From contig CAMOFU010000127.1 in NCBI GenBank assembly GCA_946613705.1, positions 1 to 7,203 on the forward strand: DNA of 7,203 bases, in the 5' to 3' direction. This DNA comes from an uncultured Clostridia bacterium (GTDB lineage Bacteria > Bacillota > Clostridia > Oscillospirales > Ruminococcaceae). Under the pieces are notes generated by a model. That model saw nothing but the letters and a program-made list of their open reading frames with translations, did no database searches and was not told the origin of the DNA. Position numbers and translations under genes: made by a program. Position 1 is the first letter of the stretch; every line of letters begins with the position of its first letter. Positions 1-6,166 of this stretch are shown piece by piece.

Positions 1-785
1 CACCCGAGCACATCTCCGTCGGTGACAGTGAGGCTCCCGAGCACATCTCCGTCGGTAACAGCGAGGCTCCCGAGCACATCTCCGTCGGCGACAGCGAGGC
101 TCCCGACTATATAGATGCGGGCAGCAGTCTCTTCATTCCCGACAGCGGATCCGATACCGATACGCATTATGCTTCCGATCTCGGTCTTGCCGATGATGCG
201 GACACTGCCGTTCAGACCGGCAGCGCCAAGAGCGAGGGCGGGCTGCTCACTCCCGAGGAGGAGGACCCGCTGAACGGTCTGCCCGAATCGGAAAAATACA
301 CCGCATTCGATAACTTTGCCACGGGCAGAGGGCATATCTGGAAGTACGGTCTTGCCTGCGTTCCGAGCCACTGGGCATTCGGCGTGGGGCTGGACAACTA
401 CCGCTGGTGCTTCACGCACGCACCCGACCTTCCTCACGATACCTGGAGCCAGGGCAAGGGGCACAACGAGCTGATACACTATCTTGTCACACAGGGTGTG
501 TTCCAGCTGCTGACGATCTTATCGCTCGTGATATACACCTTCACCGTAGGCATCAGAACAGCACTTAATGCCGAGGATAAGCAGGAGCGGATACTGTCGT
601 TCATCCTCATCGGAATGGTAACGGGGTATTTCGTGCAGAGTATGTTCAACAGCTCTGTCGTGAATATAGCGCCGTATTACTGGATAACGATAGGACTGGT
701 GCTCTGCAAGACACATCAGCGGCCGTTCGGCTACAGAAATAACAAGAACAAGAACAAGACAAAGATAAAGGAGCAGGCAGAATGA
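1..785 (+). CDS. O-antigen polymerase/ligase-family (Wzy_C) membrane protein, C-terminal part
   Basis: The reading frame is open from the left edge (first whole codon at 3) to TGA at 783-785, giving 260 residues; the true start lies upstream. The ATG/GTG-type starts inside it, such as GTG at 384, are internal codons. Residues 1-33 are three copies of an 11-residue repeat, followed by an acidic, Ser/Asp-rich linker to about residue 100. Next comes the family's typical block: TGRGHIWKYG (Arg about 109), then GVGLDNY, then the GHNE motif (His about 154). Conserved Arg and His residues in this outer loop are known to be needed in WaaL/Wzy enzymes. Membrane helices follow at about 165-184, 197-214 and 220-235, then a Lys/Asn-rich, probably cytoplasmic tail. 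Polymerisation or ligation of lipid-linked glycan outside the membrane is inferred; polymerase and ligase cannot be told apart here. The stop overlaps the next gene by ATGA. Confidence 0.85.
   Translation, partial: PEHISVGDSEAPEHISVGNSEAPEHISVGDSEAPDYIDAGSSLFIPDSGSDTDTHYASDLGLADDADTAVQTGSAKSEGGLLTPEEEDPLNGLPESEKYTAFDNFATGRGHIWKYGLACVPSHWAFGVGLDNYRWCFTHAPDLPHDTWSQGKGHNELIHYLVTQGVFQLLTILSLVIYTFTVGIRTALNAEDKQERILSFILIGMVTGYFVQSMFNSSVVNIAPYYWITIGLVLCKTHQRPFGYRNNKNKNKTKIKEQAE
3..101 (+). repeat. 33-bp in-frame tandem repeat, three copies (PEHISVGDSEA)
   Basis: Three head-to-tail 33-bp units occupy 3-35, 36-68 and 69-101, each encoding PEHISVGDSEA (the second reads N instead of D). The copies differ at only three nucleotide positions, in the Gly, Asp/Asn and Ser codons. 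A degenerate fourth copy at protein level, PDYIDAGSSLF, follows at 102-134 with P, I, G and S in register. The two bases before 3 (CA) could finish an Ala codon, so the array may continue upstream of the window. As 33 is a multiple of three, gain or loss of a unit keeps the polymerase gene in frame. Confidence 0.95.
741..758 (+). repeat. AACAAG hexanucleotide, three tandem copies
   Basis: Three perfect AACAAG units lie back to back and encode Asn-Lys three times in the charged C-terminal tail of the polymerase-type protein. They are followed by more Lys codons (KTKIKEQAE). Slippage by one unit would add or remove two residues without a frameshift. The tail follows the last predicted membrane helix. 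Confidence 0.85.
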
Positions 786-1858
786 ATCATTACGGAGTTA
801 TAATGGCGGGCGGCGGCGGCACACGCTTCTGGCCGCTGTCAAGGCAGAAAAAGCCCAAGCAGCTTCTCAACCTCACGGGGCGGGAGCTTATGGTGAACGA
901 GGCAGTCGAGCGCATGGCAGAGGTCATCGGCAAGAGCAATATCTTTATCGTGACGGGCGAGATGCAGACTGCTGATATGCTGATAGCCACGGCAGGCAAG
1001 GTGTTCCCGAGAAATGTCATCTCCGAGCCCGAGGCGCGGAACACTGCCACCTGCATCGGCTATTCGGCTATGGAGATACTGAAAAAGTACGGCGACGGAG
1101 TTATGGTCATAACCCCCGCAGACCACTATATCGAGAACGTTCCCGCGCTGACGGAAGTGCTCGGCAGGGCGATACTTGCCGCCGAGGAGCAGGATAAGCT
1201 CATCACCATCGGCATCACGCCCTCGTTCCCCTCGACGGCATTCGGATATATAAAGTACGACAGGTCGGCAGAGGGCGGCATCAAGCCTGTGCATGGCTTC
1301 AAGGAAAAGCCGAACGAGACTGCCGCCGCAGAATACATAAGCTCGGGGAGCTATCTGTGGAACAGCGGTATGTTCGTGTGGAAGGCATCGCTGATACTGG
1401 AAAAACTGCGGGAGTATGCACCCGATATATACTCGGAGCTTGAAAAGATCGGTGAAGCGATGAACACCCCCGCCGAGCAGGAGGTGCTGCACGAGGTATA
1501 CCCGAACATCAGAAAAATGTCGATCGACTATGCGGTGATGGAGCCCTCGGCATCGAAGGGGGACGTGGTGGTCATCCCGTGCGACTGCGGCTGGAACGAC
1601 GTAGGGTCGTGGGATATGATGAGCGTGCTCAACAAGTGCGACGTACACGGCAATGTGACGGCAGGTGATATCACGGCGATAGATGTCAAGAATTCGGTGA
1701 TATACTCGACGGGCAGGACTGTAACGGTGCTGGGAGTTGAGAGCATGGTGATCGTAGAGACCGAGGACGCTGTTATGGTCTGCCCCAAGAGCAGAGCGCA
1801 GGAGGTCAAGCGTATAGTTGATGCTCTGGCGGCTGCGGGAAAGACCGAGCTGCTGTGA
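782..1858 (+). CDS. manC: Mannose-1-phosphate guanylyltransferase (GDP-mannose pyrophosphorylase)
   Basis: This 358-residue cytosolic enzyme makes GDP-mannose from mannose-1-phosphate and GTP. The nucleotidyltransferase signature GGGGTRFWPLSR with the following PKQ is at residues 10-27. Further family motifs are PADH (112-115), FKEKP (173-177), WNSGMF (193-198), SIDYAVM (247-253) and WNDVGSW (271-277). The length fits the short, single-function form: the C-terminal phosphomannose isomerase domain of bifunctional enzymes is absent, so mannose-6-phosphate must come from a separate isomerase and phosphomannomutase not seen here. The ATG at 782 overlaps the previous stop by four bases and has AAGGAG at 768-773 eight bases ahead. 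Directly downstream are the two enzymes that turn its product into GDP-D-rhamnose, which fixes the substrate call further. Confidence 0.95.
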   Translation: MNHYGVIMAGGGGTRFWPLSRQKKPKQLLNLTGRELMVNEAVERMAEVIGKSNIFIVTGEMQTADMLIATAGKVFPRNVISEPEARNTATCIGYSAMEILKKYGDGVMVITPADHYIENVPALTEVLGRAILAAEEQDKLITIGITPSFPSTAFGYIKYDRSAEGGIKPVHGFKEKPNETAAAEYISSGSYLWNSGMFVWKASLILEKLREYAPDIYSELEKIGEAMNTPAEQEVLHEVYPNIRKMSIDYAVMEPSASKGDVVVIPCDCGWNDVGSWDMMSVLNKCDVHGNVTAGDITAIDVKNSVIYSTGRTVTVLGVESMVIVETEDAVMVCPKSRAQEVKRIVDALAAAGKTELL

Positions 1859-1877
1859 GCATATCACAGGGTAACTG

Positions 1878-1883
1878 AAAGGA
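1878..1883 (+). promoter_or_regulatory. Ribosome binding site of gmd with long spacer
   Basis: AAAGGA is the only purine-rich Shine-Dalgarno candidate before the ATG at 1897. Its spacer is 13 bases, longer than the usual 5-10. It lies in a 38-base gap that is the longest intergenic stretch in the window; no clear hairpin or promoter was seen there. Confidence 0.5.
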
Positions 1884-1896
1884 CGGTACAGAGCAT

Positions 1897-2931
1897 ATGA
1901 AAAAGGCACTGATAACAGGCATCACGGGGCAGGACGGCTCCTACCTTGCAGAGCTGCTGCTCGAAAAGGGCTATGAGGTACACGGCATCGTCAGAAGGGC
2001 ATCTGTCTCCACCACCGAGAGGATAGACCATATCCTTGACAGACTGGTGATACACGAGGGGGATATGTCCGACTCTTCGAGCATTGTGAGGATAGTGCTC
2101 GGGGTGCGCCCCGACGAGATATACAACCTTGCGGCGCAGAGCCATGTACAGATAAGCTTTGAGGCGGCGGAATACACGGGCGATGTGGACGCTCTGGGAG
2201 TGCTGCGCATACTCGATGCGGTGCATATAGCGGGGCTCGACAAGACCTGCCGCGTTTATCAGGCTTCGACCTCGGAGCTTTACGGCAAGGTCGAGGCTGC
2301 ACCGCAGAACGAAGAGACACCGTTCCACCCCTACAGCCCGTATGCAATAGCCAAGCAGTACGGCTTCTGGATGATAAGGCAGTACAGAGAGGCCTACGGC
2401 ATCTTTGCCTGCAACGGCATACTCTTCAACCACGAGTCTGAGCGGCGCGGGGATAATTTCGTGACGAGGAAGATAACCCTTGCGGCGGGGCGGATCGCCT
2501 GCGGCCTTCAGGATCATCTTGAGCTCGGCAATCTTGACAGTCTGCGCGACTGGGGCTATGCCAAGGATTACGTTGAGTGTATGTGGCTGATATTGCAGCA
2601 GGACGAGCCCGATGACTATGTTATCGCAACGGGCGTGCAGCACACCGTGCGCGAGTTCACAACGCTTGCCTTTAAAAACGACGGCATAGAGCTCGAATGG
2701 CGCGGCGAGGGCCTTGACGAAAAGGGCTATGACAGGAAGACGGGGAAAATGCTCGTCTGCGTGAACCCGAAGTGGTACAGACCGACAGATGTCGTGAACC
2801 TCTGGGGCGACCCCTCAAAGGCAAAGACCAAGCTCGGCTGGGATCCGCAGAGGACGAGCTACGAGGAGCTGTGTGCGCTGATGGCGAAGCATGATCTGGA
2901 ACTGGCAAGGCGCGAGGCAGGACTGAAATGA
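1897..2931 (+). CDS. gmd: GDP-mannose 4,6-dehydratase
   Basis: This 344-residue short-chain dehydrogenase/reductase-type enzyme converts GDP-mannose to GDP-4-keto-6-deoxy-D-mannose, using bound NADP as hydride shuttle. The N-terminus reads MKKALITGITGQDGSYLAEL, the nucleotide-binding GxxGxxG loop in the form characteristic of this family. NLAAQSHVQISFE follows. The catalytic STSELYG block (Thr 125, Glu 127) and Tyr 149-x3-Lys 153 are present. ILFNHESERRGDNFVTRKI is near-diagnostic; the usual HESPRRG Pro is Glu here. The C-terminal part has DEPDDYVIATG and RPTDVVNLWGDPSKAK. Length is normal. The stop overlaps the next start by ATGA, so it is coupled to the reductase. A dehydratase feeding GDP-fucose instead is unlikely, because the next gene is a reductase rather than a fucose synthase. 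Confidence 0.96.
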   Translation: MKKALITGITGQDGSYLAELLLEKGYEVHGIVRRASVSTTERIDHILDRLVIHEGDMSDSSSIVRIVLGVRPDEIYNLAAQSHVQISFEAAEYTGDVDALGVLRILDAVHIAGLDKTCRVYQASTSELYGKVEAAPQNEETPFHPYSPYAIAKQYGFWMIRQYREAYGIFACNGILFNHESERRGDNFVTRKITLAAGRIACGLQDHLELGNLDSLRDWGYAKDYVECMWLILQQDEPDDYVIATGVQHTVREFTTLAFKNDGIELEWRGEGLDEKGYDRKTGKMLVCVNPKWYRPTDVVNLWGDPSKAKTKLGWDPQRTSYEELCALMAKHDLELARREAGLK

Positions 2932-3839
2932 GGGCACTGGTAACGGGCAGCGAGGGCTTTATCGGAAGGCACCTGTGCAGTGAGCTGACAGAGAACGGCT
3001 ATGAGGTCATACGCTGCGATATAAACGGGCAAGCCGACGAGCGGGTCGATATCACCGATATGGGCTCGGTCACGGCTGTGCTCGACAGGTACCGCCCCGA
3101 GGTGCTGATAAATCTTGCGGGGCAGGCAAATGTCGGCCTTTCATGGAAGCAGCCGCAAAGGACGGTGCTGCTAAACACGGTGGGCTTTATCAACGTGCTC
3201 GAAGCTGTCAGGGAGATCGGCGGGGGCGTGCGGGTGATCGCTATGGGCTCGTCCGACGAGTACGGGCAGCTGCGCGAGCGCGGCGGGAACGTCACCGAGG
3301 ACACACCGCTTTCACCGATGAACCCCTACTCGATCTCAAAGCAGACACAGGAGCAGTTCGCGCAGCTCTATGTGAAGAACTACGGTCTGGACGTGTGTAC
3401 GGTAAGGCAGTTCAATCTTGCGGGAGCGGGGCAGCCGCAGGGCTTTATGGTGGCGGATTTTGCCTTCGGGATCGCCGCTGTGGAGGCAGGCAGGCAGGAA
3501 TATGTGTCGGTGGGGAATTTAGAGAGCGCAAGAGACTTCACCCACGTCAGGGACGCTTGCAGGGCACTGCGGCTCACAGCCGAAAAGGGACGGACAGGCG
3601 AGGTATACAACATCTGCTCGGGCAGGGCATACAAGGCGGCGGAGATACTTGATAAGCTGAGAGCGCTCGCGTCGGTGCCGATCGAGGTCAGGGAGGATCC
3701 CTCGCGTATGCGGCCGAGCGACACTCCCGTGATCTGCGGCAGCCACGACAAGCTTACTGCCGACACAGGCTGGGAGCCGCGCCTCGGGATAGACGACATC
3801 GTTGCGGACGCGCTCGGATACTGGAGAGGGATAGTCTGA
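2928..3839 (+). CDS. rmd: GDP-4-dehydro-6-deoxy-D-mannose reductase (GDP-D-rhamnose forming)
   Basis: This 303-residue SDR-type enzyme is expected to reduce the keto group of the dehydratase product to give GDP-D-rhamnose. TGSEGFIG at residues 6-13 is the dinucleotide-binding loop. INLAGQANVGLSW, GSSDEYG (107-113) and Tyr 134-SIS-Lys 138 form the catalytic region. FNLAGAGQPQGFMVADFAFGI (its core is FN..G.GQ...), VGNLESARDFTHVRDA, GEVYNICSG and DPSRMRPSD match the Rmd pattern closely. Fucose synthase has a different C-terminal pattern, so the L-fucose route is disfavoured. AGGA at 2919-2922 lies five bases before the ATG, and the four-base overlap with gmd indicates coupling. A different NDP-sugar epimerase/reductase of the same fold cannot be fully excluded, but context and motifs agree. 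Confidence 0.88.
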   Translation: MRALVTGSEGFIGRHLCSELTENGYEVIRCDINGQADERVDITDMGSVTAVLDRYRPEVLINLAGQANVGLSWKQPQRTVLLNTVGFINVLEAVREIGGGVRVIAMGSSDEYGQLRERGGNVTEDTPLSPMNPYSISKQTQEQFAQLYVKNYGLDVCTVRQFNLAGAGQPQGFMVADFAFGIAAVEAGRQEYVSVGNLESARDFTHVRDACRALRLTAEKGRTGEVYNICSGRAYKAAEILDKLRALASVPIEVREDPSRMRPSDTPVICGSHDKLTADTGWEPRLGIDDIVADALGYWRGIV

Positions 3840-3851
3840 ACGGAGGGAATT

Positions 3852-4691
3852 ATGGACATAGGATTTGTGATACTCACATGGAACTCCGAGAAGGTCATAG
3901 GCAAATGCCTGCGCTCGATCGCCGCGCTGAGGGCTGTCAGACCGTATGTGATAGTCATAGACAACGGCAGCTCCGACGGGACGCTCGATATCATCAGAGA
4001 ATGCAGACGGGAGCTTTCCGACAGGTCGGTGGTGCTGAGGTATCTCAAAAACGTCGGCACCACCGTATCGCGGAACGTGGGGATAAAGCGGCTGCTTGAA
4101 AGGCAGCCCGACTACATATGCATACTCGACAGCGACACAGAGGTGAACGACGGGGCTTTCCTCACACTTGACAGTGAGATGAAGGCACACCCCGGGTACG
4201 GCATGATCGGCCCCACGCTCGTGACCTCGGGCGGAGTCGTGCAGATGTCGGCACGGGCATTCCCCACGGCACTTGAAAAGCTTTTCAAGGCCTGCCCGAT
4301 AGCCTCCGTCCAGGCGAAGGGCGAACGTATGGAACGGCAGGAGCCGCCCTCGCCCGATGCGGCAAGCTGGTCCGTGGACTACCTTATGAGCGCCTGCTGG
4401 CTCGTCAGACCCGAGGTGTTTGACAAGGCAGGTCTGCTCGACGAAAAAATATTCTATGCCCCCGAGGACGCTGAGTTCTGCATAAGGGTATGGAAGGCGG
4501 GATATCGGGTCGCCTTCTGCCCGTCCGCGGTGGTGATCCACGAATGGCAGCGGCTGAGCAGGAAAAAGCTGTTTAGCCGCCTGAACCTGGAGCATATAAA
4601 GGGGCTTGCGCATATGTTCAGAAAGCATCGGTATCTCGTTTCGGCGGATAGTATCCGCCGGGACACCGACACGGAAGGGAGCAGGCAGTGA
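3852..4691 (+). CDS. GT2-family glycosyltransferase, rhamnosyltransferase-like
   Basis: This 279-residue GT-A fold transferase has the GT2 elements in order. The N-terminal strand is IGFVILTWN, followed by DNGSSDGT at 37-44. The metal/nucleotide-binding DSD is at 93-95 (LDSDTEV). LLDEKIFYAPEDAEFCIRVW carries the Glu 205-Asp 206 pair typical of the acceptor or base region, and a conserved His is at 230 (VIHEW). The overall pattern resembles WbbL-type rhamnosyltransferases. No membrane helix is evident; it would act at the inner membrane face on a lipid-linked acceptor. The ATG at 3852 has GGAGGG at 3842-3847, the strongest ribosome site in the window. Position right after the GDP-D-rhamnose genes suggests D-rhamnosyl or mannosyl transfer; the donor is an inference. 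Confidence 0.88.
   Translation: MDIGFVILTWNSEKVIGKCLRSIAALRAVRPYVIVIDNGSSDGTLDIIRECRRELSDRSVVLRYLKNVGTTVSRNVGIKRLLERQPDYICILDSDTEVNDGAFLTLDSEMKAHPGYGMIGPTLVTSGGVVQMSARAFPTALEKLFKACPIASVQAKGERMERQEPPSPDAASWSVDYLMSACWLVRPEVFDKAGLLDEKIFYAPEDAEFCIRVWKAGYRVAFCPSAVVIHEWQRLSRKKLFSRLNLEHIKGLAHMFRKHRYLVSADSIRRDTDTEGSRQ
4678..4681 (+). promoter_or_regulatory. Ribosome binding site deciding the radical SAM gene start
   Basis: GGAG, within AAGGGAG, lies six bases before GTG 4688 and twelve before ATG 4694. The spacing favours GTG, which also gives a GTGA stop/start overlap with the upstream glycosyltransferase. The 11-mer GGAGCAGGCAG here also occurs at 770-780 before the ATG of manC. Confidence 0.5.
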
Positions 4692-6151
4692 CCATGAAAG
4701 TATTTTTTGTAAACCCTTCATTCAAGGCAAAATACGGCAAGTTCTCCCGCGAGAACCGCAGCCCTACAGTCACGCGCAGCGGAACGCTCTACTATCCGCT
4801 GTGGCTCATCTATGCGGCGGCAGTCTGCGAGAAGGACGGCTTCGAGGTCGAGTTTCTCGACGCGCCCGCAAAGCCGATGGGCAAGCGGGAGCAGTATGAG
4901 TATATAGCCGAGCACGGCAGGGGTACAAGGCTGTTCGTCATCAATACGAGCACGCCCTCTATCGTCAGCGATACGCGCTGCGGGGACTACCTCAAAAGCA
5001 AGTACCCCGATGCGTTCGTTATGCTCGTCGGCACACACCCCTCCGCTCTGCCCGAGGAAACGCTCCGAAACAGCAGGCTGGCCGATGCTGTCGCAAGACA
5101 CGAGTATGACTATATCGTCCGTGATACAGCAAGAGCGATAAGAGACGGCGGCGACCCGTTCGGCACAAGAGGGCTCACCGTCCGCAGGAACGGCGAGATA
5201 CGCTCAAACCCCGATATGCCCTATATCACCGAGCTTGACGAGATACCGTTTGCATCCGAGTTCGTGCATAAGCATCTGAATTACAGGGACTATTTCTTCG
5301 CCGCGGGCAGGTACCCCGAGATACAGCTGTTCACGGGGCGCGGCTGTATGGCAAGGTGCAATTTCTGCGTCTATCCCCAGACGATGCACGGGCATATGTA
5401 CCGAATGAGAAGTGCCGAAAACGTTATAAAGGAGCTTGAGTATATTGCAAGGAATTTCCCCGATGTCAGGGAGATAGTATTCGAGGACGATACCTTCACT
5501 ATGCGCAAAGACCGTGTCATCGAGATCTGTGAGCTGATGATAAAGCGAAAGCTCAGCAAACGCTTCCGCTGGCTCTGCAACGCAAGGGTCAACCTCGATC
5601 TCGAAACCATGCAGCTGATGAAAAAAGCAGGCTGCCACCTGATAATCCCGGGCATCGAGAGCGGCAGTCAGGAGATACTCAACAATATCCGCAAGGGCAC
5701 TACTCTGAAACAGGTACACGAGTATGTGGAGAATGCCAAGAAGGCAGGCTTGCAGATACACGCCTGCTATATGGTCGGCAACAAGGGCGAGACAAAGGCG
5801 ACTATGCAGGAAACACTGCGCCTTGCTCTGGAGCTTGATACCGACACCGCACAGTTTTACCCGCTGCTGCCCTTCCCGGGGACAGAGGCTTATTTCTGGG
5901 CAAAGGAAAACGGCTATATCCGCGGCGGTTATACCGACTATGTCAAGGAGGACGGCACGATCAACTGCCTGCTCGAGCTCCCCGGGATCACGGGCGAGGA
6001 GATGGTGAGCTTCTGCGACAGAGCGAGAAAGAAATACTATATGCGGCCGTCCTATATCGCGCACAGGCTGAAAATGGGGCTTAAAGACCCCTCCGACCTC
6101 AAGCGCAGCGTAAAGGCATTCAGCAGGATATGGAAATTCCTTATCAAATAA
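4688..6151 (+). CDS. Radical SAM protein with N-terminal B12-binding-type domain
   Basis: This is a 487-residue protein. Residues 1 to about 165 resemble the cobalamin-binding domain of BchE-like enzymes: MKVFFVNPS start, FVINTSTPS, and VGTHPSALPEE around 114-124. A DxHxxG base-off motif is not apparent. The radical SAM core begins near 205 with FTGRGCMARCNFC, where Cys 220, 224 and 227 form the CX3CX2C ligands of the 4Fe-4S cluster. FEDDTFT, RWLCNARVNLD, GIESGSQEIL and GNKGET match the barrel of this class. The C-terminal tail is basic. Members act as C-methyltransferases, cyclases or unassigned enzymes; the substrate here is unknown. Its place between two glycosyltransferases suggests glycan or sugar-lipid modification, which is inference. 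I chose GTG 4688 for its ribosome site spacing; ATG 4694 would remove only two residues and fits the family start. Confidence 0.85.
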   Translation: MTMKVFFVNPSFKAKYGKFSRENRSPTVTRSGTLYYPLWLIYAAAVCEKDGFEVEFLDAPAKPMGKREQYEYIAEHGRGTRLFVINTSTPSIVSDTRCGDYLKSKYPDAFVMLVGTHPSALPEETLRNSRLADAVARHEYDYIVRDTARAIRDGGDPFGTRGLTVRRNGEIRSNPDMPYITELDEIPFASEFVHKHLNYRDYFFAAGRYPEIQLFTGRGCMARCNFCVYPQTMHGHMYRMRSAENVIKELEYIARNFPDVREIVFEDDTFTMRKDRVIEICELMIKRKLSKRFRWLCNARVNLDLETMQLMKKAGCHLIIPGIESGSQEILNNIRKGTTLKQVHEYVENAKKAGLQIHACYMVGNKGETKATMQETLRLALELDTDTAQFYPLLPFPGTEAYFWAKENGYIRGGYTDYVKEDGTINCLLELPGITGEEMVSFCDRARKKYYMRPSYIAHRLKMGLKDPSDLKRSVKAFSRIWKFLIK

Positions 6152-6166
6152 GAGAGAGACAGAGTT

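Noticed and set aside
3..134. CRISPR-like array at the left edge
   Set aside because: The 33-bp units abut with no spacers and translate as one repeated peptide within an open frame.
384..785. A separate small gene of 133 residues starting at GTG 384
   Set aside because: The frame is open to the left edge and the conserved TGR-HIW block lies upstream of 384, so this is only the tail of a larger gene.
1857..1898. Direct repeat GAGCATAT at 1857-1864 and 1891-1898 flanking the manC-gmd gap
   Set aside because: Eight bases is within chance expectation, and no operator, attachment site or mobile element accompanies it.
839..1909. Minus-strand ORF of 356 codons opposite manC
   Set aside because: The plus-strand frame has every motif of GDP-mannose pyrophosphorylase; the antisense product shows no recognisable motif and is a codon-bias shadow.
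3484..3498. AGGC tetranucleotide run of nearly four copies in rmd as a phase-variation tract
   Set aside because: It is too short for usual slippage loci and encodes a normal stretch (EAGRQE) of the enzyme.
3143..3652. Plus-strand ORF of 169 codons in another frame within rmd
   Set aside because: It is wholly inside the reductase gene and its Arg/Gly-rich product looks like an out-of-frame shadow.
3519..4721. Minus-strand ORF of 400 codons opposite rmd and the GT2 gene
   Set aside because: It crosses two clear plus-strand genes and their junction and has no recognisable domain.
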